From positions 17,572,790 to 17,636,789 of the forward strand of contig CALNVZ010000174.1 in assembly GCA_940671915.1 (NCBI GenBank): a stretch of 64,000 nt of DNA. The letters run 5' to 3'. This document shows positions 1 to 11,509 of this stretch, piece after piece. Under the pieces are notes generated by a model. That model searched no databases, had not been told where the DNA came from, and saw only the letters and a list, made by a program, of their open reading frames with translations. Positions within the stretch are counted from its first letter, which is position 1; every line of letters starts with the position of its first letter. The DNA comes from Paracentrotus lividus. Taxonomy: Eukaryota > Echinodermata > Echinoidea > Camarodonta > Echinidae. A program made the translations under genes and the position numbers.

Positions 1-309
1 ATTACATTCTAATTTTATTATTTACGATATAGAAATATACATTTGCCTACAATCCCTCCCTCCGTCCCCCTTTCCGTTGCAACATACGGATGTTCTTTGG
101 GGCGATAGAGTTAGAGGAAGTGTATAGGATCGCTCTCGGCCGCATCCTCGTCAATGGAGGGCGCTATTCAATGGGGGGTGGGGGGTAAATAGGCGAATGA
201 TAGGGCAAAAATTTCGGTGTAAATTTCGGTTTGCGGCGATTTGAGGTCAAATAGCAATGGTAGGCAAATGTATATTTCTATATCGTAAATAATAAAATTA
301 GAATGTAAT
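1..309. mobile_element. MITE-like element with perfect 50-bp terminal inverted repeats
   Basis: Bases 1-50 are the exact reverse complement of bases 260-309, with no mismatch; both arms are AT-rich. The 209-bp interior is unrelated between its two halves and contains short G-rich and C-rich tracts. Complementarity stops at base 51 on the inner side. The left arm starts at the first base of the window, so the true outer end and any target-site duplication cannot be seen. No coding frame lies inside, so it would be non-autonomous. Perfect arms suggest recent insertion or ongoing homogenisation. The superfamily is not recognised. Confidence 0.75.
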
Positions 310-695
310 TTTTATGATTAAAGGCTAAACACACCTCACAAGGTCAAATTTAAGCATATTTCACGTCGTCGCAGGAGTTTACTTGGCATCTAGCATTTCC
401 TCACCTGTAAAAATTTTGATTATTTCCTCCAAAAAATTCCACTCCTGCAGCTGTGGTTGTCCACCGGCCATGTTGAAATATGGTTGAAGACGACAAAAAA
501 TTTTCAGCATGCATTGCGCAAGCGCACAGCGCGAAAATAGCTGTTCCTGATTGGTCAATAATTCGCTCTTTGAAAGAGCCGTGTTTTCGACTCACTCCTT
601 CGTAAGCGGGCGTCCCTCTGATACCGGAGTGAGTTGTGGAAACGTATTTTCACTCTTAAAGAGCTAAACTACACTCAATAAGAGTTAAATCAATG

Positions 696-715
696 TCGCT
701 CGAAATTTCGAGCGA
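696..715. repeat. Perfect 20-bp palindrome in an ACTCTT-rich patch
   Basis: TCGCTCGAAATTTCGAGCGA is a perfect palindrome. It sits between several ACTCTT and AAGAGT motifs (about 648-745), including an imperfect inverted pair at about 720-742. This could be the remnant of a small inverted-repeat element. No target-site duplication was identified. Confidence 0.55.
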
Positions 716-3078
716 TTTTTCACTCTTTTTCATTAAGAGTGTATGACACATTTGAAACTATTGCAAGACCGAGAATTATATGATATGCACATAACATAGA
801 ATGATTCTAGCAGTAGATATAAGTATACCGCTACAATTCTGAGTCATTAAACTGAGCAAATCATACAATTTTCTTGCTGGTGTTAAATGATACATCTTTT
901 TGGATAGAGAGACTTTGCACTTTTAAGAGACTTTAGCCCATCATGTTGTATAATTTGTTGCTGGTATAAAAAGACCTTCTGATAAACTCTACCAATATAT
1001 TTAAACATGTTTGTTGCTTTTATTTTACTTACAGTTGTCAAAGTTCTCTGTTCTTGACTTACACCCTATTTTGATAAGTGCTGTAAAAGATGCATACAGA
1101 TCTCTGTTAGTCAGGGGTAGACCATTTCTCACATCAACAAGAAACAAAGAAACTTGTTCTAAATTTAAATGTAGATATCTTCACCAGTGGGATTGCATCT
1201 CGTGTTAATTTTCAGCCATTAGCCCCTGACTGGGACAACAAGTGTGTTCTCACCAACTGTCTCATTGTAGGCTACTTCTTCAGACATAACGTTGGATGTT
1301 CTTAATCTGCAAGTAATCCTTGACATGATCATTAAACTCAAAATCAACAAAATCTCATTTCTTAATAATAATCAGGATGTTAATAGACAGTGTTCTTATT
1401 TGCCCTACAAAATAATTACCTTTACTTGAATTTAGCTTCCTTTATGGCTCTTGAGCTTTCAATGAAATCTTTTTACTTTGTACCCGCTCCTAGGTCGAGT
1501 GTAGCAAGTGTAGATCAGCGTAAGAAACAAAATTAAATTTTCTTTTTGCCTCTTCAACTGACATATTTCTGGTAAAGCCAATCTACTTCTTGCTATAGGT
1601 GGCATCCAAAATAATTTTCTTTAATAATTCTTTGATTGTGGTTGATAAATATCATTTTTTCTGCTGCACTGTTGCTATTTTTATACCAGAATGGAGAAAT
1701 AAGCTGAAATAATTGAGGTTTTTAATATTTATGAATAGTTGATGTATCTTTTGAGTTTTATTTGCAAGGATTTTCCTACAAAATATGCTCTGGTTGCCAA
1801 ATCTATAGCCCTTTAAGAAATAGGACCTCCAGATTTGCTCTGTATTGTATGTTTATTGTAAATGTTGCCAATGTTTTACATAGCCTTTTATTTTAATATT
1901 ACTATATGAACAAACAAAGAAATGTTTTCAATTTTGTAATAAATGAATAGTATTCTCCGTTGATTATGTAAGATATACGTCATATCAGTCTGTTCGTCAT
2001 GAGTATCCTTGATGAAATGTAGGTCCTCTTTAAGAAAGAAAACTTACTATTTTGCTCATGTTTTACATGATCTTTGATATTGTTAAAGGGACTGTTTAAC
2101 TGCATTCAGGATCTTTTTGAAAAATTACTCTTCCAGTTAATACTGTAATCATAATTGCAAACCTTTAGGTCAGACAGGAATTGCCTGAGATTTTAAAGCT
2201 AATTGCTCCCGTGATTGCTGAGTTATTGATGACTGTATTTCACCATAGTCATAAGTGTCCCTAAGGACGTTTATGTTAACACTGCAGTTTGTGGAGGAAA
2301 AATATCACTTTTTTGTTATTTATTGTGTGACATGTAATGATGCCTGTGAAAAAGAATGTAGGGTCTCCTCATTAAACATCCTTAAATGCACTGATAGTAT
2401 ATAGCGCCCCATAGCTCAGATTTTTGCAAACTACTCAGTTAATCAATATCTTTAATACTTTTGCGAAGAAACAAAGAGATTTTTTCAGTTTTGCAATAAA
2501 TTAGTAATAAGTAACTTTAGGTTGGTTTTGTAAGATGTGTGTCATATTACGTACGTCATAAGAATCCCTGCTGAAACATAATTTTCTTCTTGAAGTGAGA
2601 AGGCTTACATCTCATCAGGGGACATACTTGACATTAATCTGCTACAGGGTTGGAAGCTAGACAACCATCTTAGGTAATAAGTCCTTGAAATAATGCGTCT
2701 CCTTGTTTGGAATATCAGGAGAAAGATAATGTCGATTGAGGAATGACCTGGAAAGTGTTCCATAATGAGTTGCACATGACTTAATTAAGACACACTCAAA
2801 TTCCAAGCGCATCCTGTATTTAATAAGATACCAACATTCAGTACTGCCAATATTAGGATAAAATGATATCTCCATAATATATTGTAAGGCAGATTTGAAA
2901 TAAAGGCTAGACATATCTTAATGCTAAGTAGTAATGATCATACCCAGATTCATTGAGGTAAACTATATTATGATAACTGACATGTACACATATCCCTACT
3001 AAGTTGGGTCCTCTAATTAAGAACGGTTTAATATACACGTCATTATCTGGTTTGGTCATCCTGCATTTTTTAGGTGGC

Positions 3079-3102
3079 GGGGGAGGGAGGGTGGGGGGAG
3101 GG
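3079..3102 (+). other. G-quadruplex-capable G-rich tract
   Basis: A run of at least four G-tracts of three or more G separated by one or two bases, fitting the usual G-quadruplex pattern on the plus strand. It is isolated in AT-rich DNA, and no gene start is recognisable nearby. Confidence 0.6.
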
Positions 3103-4285
3103 TAGAGTGGCCATCCTCCAATTAACCAATTGCATGCTTAAGCCTGGGATAGGGTACAATGAAACATTATTCAAAGCATGAATTTAGGATACACAATCTC
3201 TCAACACCTTGACTATAAATTTAAAACGGAATCCAGTTTTTTAATGATTGGCTAACATTTGTAACAGCAAAATTCAATAGACTCTTCAGTTTTAAGTAAT
3301 TCTTCGGATCCCATTCTCAATCCATACCACAACATACATGTAACTTCTACCAATGATATGTAATGTTTGCTTTTAGACATGTAAATTTTTTGATATCAAT
3401 ATATGTAGAATGACATTGTGATACTCATTCACATTAGTGTTTTGTTCTTTTTGTTTTGTTTGTTTTTATTATATTTTGGTTACAAGATACAATTTGAGTA
3501 TAAATGAAGCAGGTTTGAAATAAATAATGACTAGATAACTTTACTCTTCATTTCCTTCCGTAGCAGCGTTAATTTTCTGATATATAATGAAAGAACTGTT
3601 GATTTTTTCGTTAAAAAAGAAATATTAGGTCTTTTAAACATTTCCACGCTAATACAAGAACATATCACTTGTTTAAAGGAAAGTAAAAGAAAAGAGCGCA
3701 AGAAAGGGAGTTAGCGGTCGCTTTCAATACAAACACTAAGAAATCCTCGCGGAAAAGGAATAGAGATTTTCATTTTGTTAATAAAACGCAAAGAGGACCA
3801 AAATAATTCATCATTGTATTTCCGGTTACATTTTTTGGTTAACATTCATGGGAGAATAGCAGGAATATTTTTAAATAAAGACCTTCCACCATCAAAAAAT
3901 CTTTCCTTTAAAGAGGTATCTCTGAGACAATTTTAACCCGTTGCATACTAAGCCAGCATATATGCGGGGCTGAAGAAACATTGAACACCCCTTAGTCGAA
4001 CTGTTTATTTCACTCTTGATTGCATAAACATATAAAGACCTTAAATTAATTGAAATTGTCTGACATTGATCTATTTAAAGATATCTTTGTTTCACCTTTA
4101 TATAAAAAAGAATTTCTTGCAGCAGTGCTTGACAATCACAAATCATTTGGCTTTGTAAAAAAAGTTCTCAGTATAAAACGGGTTAAGCCCAGAGGGGATA
4201 AGATCATGGAGAACCCTTGGTTTCTTACATTGTTCTGATCTACATGGATCTGTTTTCATGACACACTCGGAGGACAGAGAATATG

Positions 4286-5345
4286 CTTTTCAGACTAATA
4301 GTTAAAATCCTTAACCCCAGGAAATAGGTAGGAGCTAAGGGGGGGCCTTAGTACCACCTATTTCCTGGGTTTAAGCTTAGCACGCTTCGGTTTCAGACTA
4401 CGTTTTAACCAAAGTAGGCTAGCACGGTAAATAGTACGGTACTATCTGGCCTGCTAAAAAGCAGGGTTAGCCGGTAATTGCGGAGTTAGCCGGCAATTGC
4501 AGTGCTAAGAGTTGCAGTCTGAACCAAACAGTGCTAAGGAAAGCGGGGCTAAGCATTAGCGCCAATCAATGAAAATGTGGTCATGAATATGCATAATTAT
4601 TCGTAAACTTTGAAACACAGTAAAGAGAAAACAATGAATAACATAAGGAAAAAGAGAAAAAAACAATGAATAACATTAGGAAAAAAGAGAAAACATGAAT
4701 AACATTAGGAAAAAGAGAAAAACAATGAATTACATAAGAAAGGAGAAGAAACAACGAATAACAGAAAAAGATAAAACAATGAATAACATGAGGAAAAGAG
4801 ATAACAAATCAATGAATTAAACATAAATAAAAAAAAGTGAGGGATTAAAAAACATACCACAACATGATATGCCCACCATTAGGCAGAAGGAGATAAGATA
4901 ATTATTGAAAATAAGATAAGGCAAAGGATAGAAAAACAATGAATAACATAAGGAAAGAGAGATAATATATAATGAATAACATAAGGAAAAGAGAAAAAAA
5001 CAAGGAATAACATAAGGAAAAAAAAACAGGGAATAACTAACACAAGCAAAAAGAGAAAACAATGAATAACAAAAGGAAAGATAGAAAATATAGAATAACA
5101 TGAGGAGAGAGAGAAAAACAATGAAGAACATAAAGAAAGAGAATGAAATCATTAATATTCATGATCCAGCAAATAGTCTGGGGTTAAGGAATACCCAGTG
5201 TGAAAAGCATTGAATTTCTTAACCCCGGCTAAGCAAATAGTATGGGGTTAAGAAACACAGTCTGAAAGCAAAAAAAGATAGTACGGGGTTAAGGATAGTA
5301 CGGGTTTAAGGATAGTACGGGGTTAAGAAATAGCAGTCTGAAAAG
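4286..5345. mobile_element. TIR element (MITE-like) with internal minisatellite
   Basis: The left end reads CTTTTCAGACT and the right end AGTCTGAAAAG, an 11-bp terminal inverted repeat. Subterminal DNA on both sides repeats blocks such as TTAACCCC and GTACGGGGTTAAG, plus further internal CAGACT / AGTCTG motifs (about 4393, 4524 and 5266). The left third also has an imperfect hairpin around AGGAAATAGGTAG...CTATTTCCT (4319-4366) and a repeated GTTAGCCGG motif. The middle is a purine-rich minisatellite (4620-5150). TAT occurs just outside both ends, but the exact target-site duplication is uncertain. There is no transposase frame, so it is non-autonomous. Confidence 0.7.
4620..5150. repeat. Minisatellite, ~30-33 bp unit, inside the TIR element
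   Basis: Imperfect tandem copies of a unit built around ACAATGAATAACATAAGGAA followed by an A/G-rich stretch. About 13-15 copies are visible, with one interruption at about 4815-4915. Minus-strand open frames of 80-111 codons across it are hydrophobic Phe/Leu/Ser/Tyr translations of the repeat, not genes. Confidence 0.8.
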
Positions 5346-5574
5346 GGTATAACTAAATGCACCAAATCAAATGGTCATTTTAAGTTTTTATTATGTCCCA
5401 ACCACACACAGTGCACTGAAAATTATTCACCTTTGCCAATTTTGATTTGATTGTATGCCAATGGTGTACTGAGTGTCTGTGAGTGCATATAGATCAAGTG
5501 TTATGTGTAGATCAATAAAGCACACTGCAGGAAATTGTGACCTGATTCTATTACAATCTACTTTAGATAGCTCT

Positions 5575-6110
5575 CTTACTTCTTCTTCTCTCAACCTCTC
5601 TTGTTCTCTTTCTCTCTTCTCTTTCTAGTGTTCTCTCTCTCTCTCTCTCTCTTACTCTCTCTCTCTCTCTCTCTCTCTTACTCTCTCTCTCTCTCTCTGT
5701 TTCTCCATCTTGTTTTATCTCTTTAACTTGACCTGCTCTTTCTTAGCTCTGTCTTTCTTTAGCTACTTGTATGTCTTTTTATTTATCTTTTGTTCTCTCT
5801 CTCATTCTTTTCCTCTTTCTCTCTTCATAATTCTTTCTATTTTTTGCTGTCTCAATATTTTCTTTATTTCTCTATCTGTCTCTGTATATCTGTCTCTTTC
5901 TTGTATGATTATGTTATTTTCAACTTTGTAAGTGCATTGCAATTTGGCTTTCTGCATCATTGATGTTTTGTTTTAATTTATCAATAAGCCATTTATATCT
6001 ATCTATCTTTCTCTCTCTCTCTTTATCCCCCTGTAATTTCTCTTTCGCTGTCTCTGTTTATAAATATCTCTTTCTCCCTCTCTTTCTCTCTTGCTTTCTC
6101 ACTTCTTGTA
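5575..6110. repeat. CT-rich microsatellite region
   Basis: A pyrimidine-rich stretch with a nearly pure (CT)n core at about 5634-5698, interrupted by TTACT, then looser CT/TTTC-rich DNA. A 73-codon open frame here translates the repeat and is not a gene. Confidence 0.9.
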
Positions 6111-7029
6111 CTTCCAGATTAACTGTTTCTGTATAAACCTTCCCATTGTTTCTGTCATCATGGTAGCCTCTATATAAACATATTTATTTGTGAGTACTTT
6201 GGTAGTTATAAATTATTTTTTTCTCTTTTAAATAAATAATACTTCACAATTTTCTCGTGAATGAGTTTGACATCTTTGAATCCAAAATTTGAATTGGCAG
6301 AATAGAGATAAAAAGAGTATCCCTTGCGTGTTTCATCCCACGCTTTCCTTTATCCACTGAGATCCTGCCAACACCGATGTACTTTGTGACTTCAGCCAAT
6401 GACAATAGCATATGTGATATAGATCTGACCAATAATACACACTGATTGTCCAAGAGTCTTGTAACTTCCAACCCAGTGATATTCTAACTATTTGAAGAAT
6501 TTCTATTGGTCAATATGACAGTTGTTTTATTGTAATAGAGATCAGACTGATGTTGGTTTCCGTTTCCTGTGGTGAGAGATAGAGAGGATGGTAGAAGGAT
6601 GTTCATGGATGTCTTTTGTGGGGTACTACAACAAAGGTGGGCTTTAAGTCATTACACTTTAGAATAAAGTTCATCAAATTTAAAATACCATTTGAAGGAC
6701 CTATTTGCATATGTACTGGTACTGTGTGCGAGATTATTTGTATCATAGTTCATGGACACAAACAGAATGTGGACTTGGCTTGTTGGCAAAGTCTGCAGGC
6801 GGAGGATCCAGCGGGGGGGGGGGGCTAAAGGTGCCAGAGCACCCGTAAAATTAGGAAAATCAGCATACCTTTGTACACAGCCTTTTTAACGCGCCCGTAA
6901 AAATGTGTAAACCCTTTTTTTTTTTTTTTTGCTTGTCAGTTGTTGGAGAGCGGAACAGGCTGACCTGACCCTACCCCTATATGTAGTATGTTTGCAATTA
7001 TATAACGACCGAAAAATTTTCAACAGCTA

Positions 7030-7041
7030 CCCCCCCCCCCC

Positions 7042-7078
<37 letters not shown>
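7030..7078. repeat. Poly-C tract
   Basis: Nearly 50 consecutive C with a single T at about 7042. Such a tract could form an i-motif or G-quadruplex. Its length is also prone to sequencing error, so the exact count is unreliable. Confidence 0.95.
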
Positions 7079-7079
<1 letters not shown>

Positions 7080-10000
7080 CTTATCAGCCTGTCACGTGAG
7101 GTGAAAGATTTAGCTACCTTTTTGCACCTGTTAAAGTCCGGTCTCTGGATCGCGCCTGTCTTGGCCCATTTTGACCAAAGCTTTTAGCTCTTCCGCTTTT
7201 GAGCATTTCTTCTGTTCAGGATGTTCATTGATGCATGAAAACCGCAGAAAAGCTGTGAGATGGGTCTAAACAATTGGCCTAACTGACCTGGAATATGGAA
7301 GAATTATATTTTAATACCGTTTTAACTACATGTCTCTCTTTTTTTGCTTTTTTTACTCCTTGTTTGTCGTACTGCTGTCACTAGCTTTGACAATTATTCA
7401 ATTATTCCTCTGTTTACATATCTGTGTCTTATACATAGTTGTTAATAACATATTTCTATTTTTCTCCTTTGTCCATGGCTGTTTGAAATTCTCTTTCTTC
7501 TTTATCTTTCTCTATCTCCATCATATTCTTCTCTCGCCCTCTCCTCTCTCTGTTTTGCTTTTCTGCTCGTCCTATCGTTGTCTCCATCTCATCACGATCG
7601 AGCATCATTTCTAGTCTTCCTTAATCACTTTAACTTCTACCCTGAACCATGTAGTATCCCCTTCTTTAATATCAATAGAGTTTTGACATTCACATGCAAT
7701 AACGCCTGCCTGGCACGATATTGCAAATATACTAGATCTACCAGACCTCTCATTGTTAATTTCATTACGAGTTGGCAAAAGCAAAGTATAGGAGTGCTAA
7801 TTATTCCTTCAAGCTCATTCCAACTATCTAATGCCCAAAAGAGCAGTCATTATTTTGTGCAGCAAAATATCATGTTTTAGCAATATTTAGTGACAATATA
7901 ATGATGTGTTTGTTTACCAAGATGGAAAATTGGACTTTTATTTCGAAGTCTTGATGTTGAATTTCGAACAAAATATGTCCGATTTGGCAGCAATATTGTT
8001 ATGTTTTAACCATTATTTTGATATATATTATGACATGTTTGTTTACCAAAGAGAAAAGTCAGATTTGTTTTTTACCAAAGAATACAAATGTTGATCTTGA
8101 AGACAGATTGGTAAAGATATACTCCTTAATTTTTTTTTTTTTTGTATATGGCCATTATTCATGAGTTGGGTGCAAAATGCGTTACTGTCCAAAATTTGTA
8201 AAATGTACATTGTCACAATCAAACATCTCTAGTTTCTTAGTAGTAGTCAGACACGTATAAAAGTTTATATTTATTAAAGCAGAGATTGTAAGGAAAGATG
8301 ATTAACAATTTTTGTGCTGTATAGGGTGTTCATAAAAGCTATACAGAGTGTTACAGGGCAAAATGGTTTTAAAAACTTCACAATTTTACTGGCGAATAAT
8401 TTCTCAATCTTGTACCGAAATGAATATGAATCATCTGGATTGTGTGTAATAAGACTATGCTTCTAAAAAATATAAACTTGTAACAAATTATGTTTCTAAC
8501 GCGGCTACAGGGTGTCAAACAAGGGAGAGGAGAATTATAATAGTGCAAAAAAGGCATAAATCCTTCTTTTACACTTGGATTACAACTCAAACAATGTTCA
8601 TTGCAAGAAATATGTTTCCATTTGATTGTGTATAAACATGTATGCAAAGAAAATGGCGAAAAAGCACAATTATTGTTAAAAAATTGCACGTGGCAATTTT
8701 CGATGCCTCCCATGCATTGTCTATGAGGATATGTGCATTAAGTATGTTTTAATTGATTAATTAATTGATTAAATAACTTTCGAAAAATATACTTTGTATT
8801 TGTCTAGAACCAGATAAATTCCAAAGAGAATGATATATCTCTCAACCCATAAGACCAATTGACTGGAAAGATATAATGCAACAAAGAATAAAAAAGTAAC
8901 AAAAATGGGAATTCCCTATGCTTTAACACGTGCCTCCACCGTAGGATCCTCCACCCCTTACCCTACTCCACTCAAATTATATTTGTATTAAAACCATGAG
9001 CATAACAAAGATGAAACTTCACAGACATATAGCCTGATAATATATCTACAATGTGAGTTATTGCACAACTCATGAATGTACATCATTTTCATGCTATGTG
9101 AAAAAATGTGATCATTTTTCCTCCAAAATGTAATGCCTCCACCCTTTTACTATAGCCCGACATGTGACACATGACCATACCTTTTAATTTCAATCATGCA
9201 AATTAAATGCTTCATGAGCTGCAAAAAAAAATATTTAAAAAATGATTTAGCGTGTGAAAGAGGAGGACACAATGAAGTTCTCTGATTAAGAATCAAAATA
9301 TAGAAAACAGCAAACTATCATAGGCCTACATGTTACTTTAATTGACAATTAGCTTATTATTATTTTTAGATATTAACAAAACATAAATATTTGATAAGAA
9401 TGTTATCAGTTTATTTGTAGTGAGGTAATCTCCTGAAGAAGAAAAAAAAATATGCAAAAGAACAGGGCCAAACATTACAAAATGCGTTAATTTGTCCCAA
9501 AAAGTTTTTGAAAAAATGAATGTTGGAAAAAAAACCAAGTTCCGTTTGTTATTGAAATGGTCAGTCACCTCAATCGGCCTTCCTTTCATGTTTCAAGTAT
9601 CCCTGGTCATGTGTTTAGAAGTAAATAGAAAGAAAGGAATTAATCCCACGTTGTACAAACAATCCTTGTAACTATTAGAGTTCTTACTGTGTTTTAAAGA
9701 ATCAAGACTATTCAATCTCTTTGTGGAAGTTTAAAATTGTGATTAATCGCTGCAGGCCAAATAATGCAGAAAGAATTCACGTATTGATAACAACTTATTT
9801 ATTTCTTTATTCGTTTCATTACTCACCCGTTTGGAATGTAGAATGGTATTATATCATTTATATGTTTTCTTGTACTGTTTGGGTGTAAGGATCAGTGTAT
9901 TGACATTGATTTGACCATGGAAAGTGATGCGCTTGTTAATTTCAGGATCATACTTGACTTATTTTTAGGTCTTGGTGTGGCGGTGTTTCATATTGTGCCC

Positions 10001-10240
10001 AACCCTGAGGTTTGGGAGATATAGGCTCTGGTCATGGCAATCCATGATTACACTTTACAGAGGGTTTTTATTTGATGGAAAAGCTGAAAACTATGTAGTT
10101 TCATGTTGGTTATTTATGTCTTTCTCTCTATGTCTGTTCTCTGGCTATGGCTGATCTCTCTCGTGCTCTTCCGATCGGCCTCTCTTCCTCTCTTTCACCG
10201 CTCCCCCTCTGCTCTCTGCCTCTGCTCATCGTTCTCTATC

Positions 10241-10296
10241 TCACACACACACAGTCTGTCACTGACACACCACACACACACACATCACACACCAAC
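10241..10296. repeat. (CA)n microsatellite
   Basis: Interrupted CA dinucleotide repeat following CT-rich sequence. An overlapping 87-codon open frame is a translation of this simple sequence. Confidence 0.9.
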
Positions 10297-11494
10297 ACAA
10301 TATAGAATACAACAGAAATACTCTCTATCACCCTTTCTTTCCCTCTTTCTTTTGTTTCAAACTTAAACCATTTCTTTCACTCCTTTGCTATCCTTTGAAT
10401 TTTTTTCTGCATCTTTCTTTCTCTTCTTCTATCTTCTAGCTATCATTTTTTTTTAGCCAACTCTCTGTATGACTTGTCTGCTTTGCTCCTTTTTCATTAA
10501 ACACTACCATCAGTGTATTTCATCAATTTCAAATCATATGTATTTCAATTGTTGTGGATAACCTCACACCCCCAGACCTCATGATCAATCAATATCATCT
10601 CAATCTCCCATCACTCCAATGAATCCTAGCCTTTCCTCCTATGAGCATCCTCCATAGCTACCCTCTCTCCATAAATGGATTAGTAGCTGAACTTGAATGC
10701 ACGTTAAGACGGATAATGTCATCAGAAACGATTAGCCGGTAGCCATACATTTGTCGCAGTCCATCAACTATAACACATAATAGATCTTCCTCGGCTACCT
10801 CCATACTCCATTATCCAGGCACCATGCTACAACAAGTCCTCCAAGGCACTTCACAGAATCACATACATCATTTTATGTTGTGTTCTCTTCTTTTTACATT
10901 ATAAATGTATAGACATGTGATTAGTTTTTGTTTCAGTGTCACTTAGTTTATCCTTGGGACTTTCACGTTCTGTTTCGATTTGAACAATGAATCATATTAA
11001 TTATGATGAATGTAAAGTGGTTACAGATATATGTTTTAATCATCATGAAGTATGATTATAATTTTCCATGATTTATGATTTCATATATTACACCTTAATT
11101 TTTATTAAGTAATATTTTGTAAGAAAGCACTAACATTTATTTTAACATTTTATATGCTTGATCAAAATTAAACAATTCATCTTTCCATTTCCATCACAAC
11201 CTTGTTTTCAACATTGAGTTCACAGATAAACTTCATAAAAAATCAAGAAACATCTACTTTGTATAACCACTTTCTTTGTAACCTTATTTTCAACATTTAG
11301 GTGAACAATGCACTTGATCAGAATTCAATAAACACATATCCACCACCGTTGTCCCTCCAAGTGTGTGTTAAGGTGGATTGAAACCTTTACTTTGTCTTTA
11401 TTCTCAAGTATCGTGGCCCTGAAGATACTCCTATACCCCTCCCATTCCAAGAAAACTTTTCTCAAAGCTGACAAATAACATTCTCATCCATTTT

Positions 11495-11509
11495 GTTGCT
11501 ATGGGCAAC
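11495..11509. promoter_or_regulatory. X-box-like inverted repeat (possible RFX site)
   Basis: GTTGCTATGGGCAAC is a GTTGC/GCAAC inverted repeat with a 5-bp spacer. RFX-family factors bind imperfect inverted repeats of this kind (GTTGCC/GGCAAC half-sites). The spacer is slightly longer than the usual optimum and no gene start is recognised nearby, so function is speculative. Confidence 0.25.

Larger units (their letters stand above)
310..4285. other. Non-coding stretch, no gene seen
   Basis: AT-rich DNA with no recognisable exon, RNA gene or long open frame. It holds a short palindrome (696-715) within a run of ACTCTT / AAGAGT motifs (about 640-745) and a G-rich tract (3079-3102). Whether it is intergenic or intronic cannot be told from the sequence. 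Confidence 0.6.

Noticed and set aside
4817..5152. 111- and 80-codon minus-strand hydrophobic frames resembling membrane proteins
   Set aside because: Translations of the purine-rich minisatellite; the apparent membrane segments come from repeated TTT/CTT codons.
10241..10296. CA repeat checked as a CRISPR-like or telomeric array
   Set aside because: A plain dinucleotide microsatellite with no spacers; CRISPR arrays are not expected in a eukaryotic genome and none was seen.
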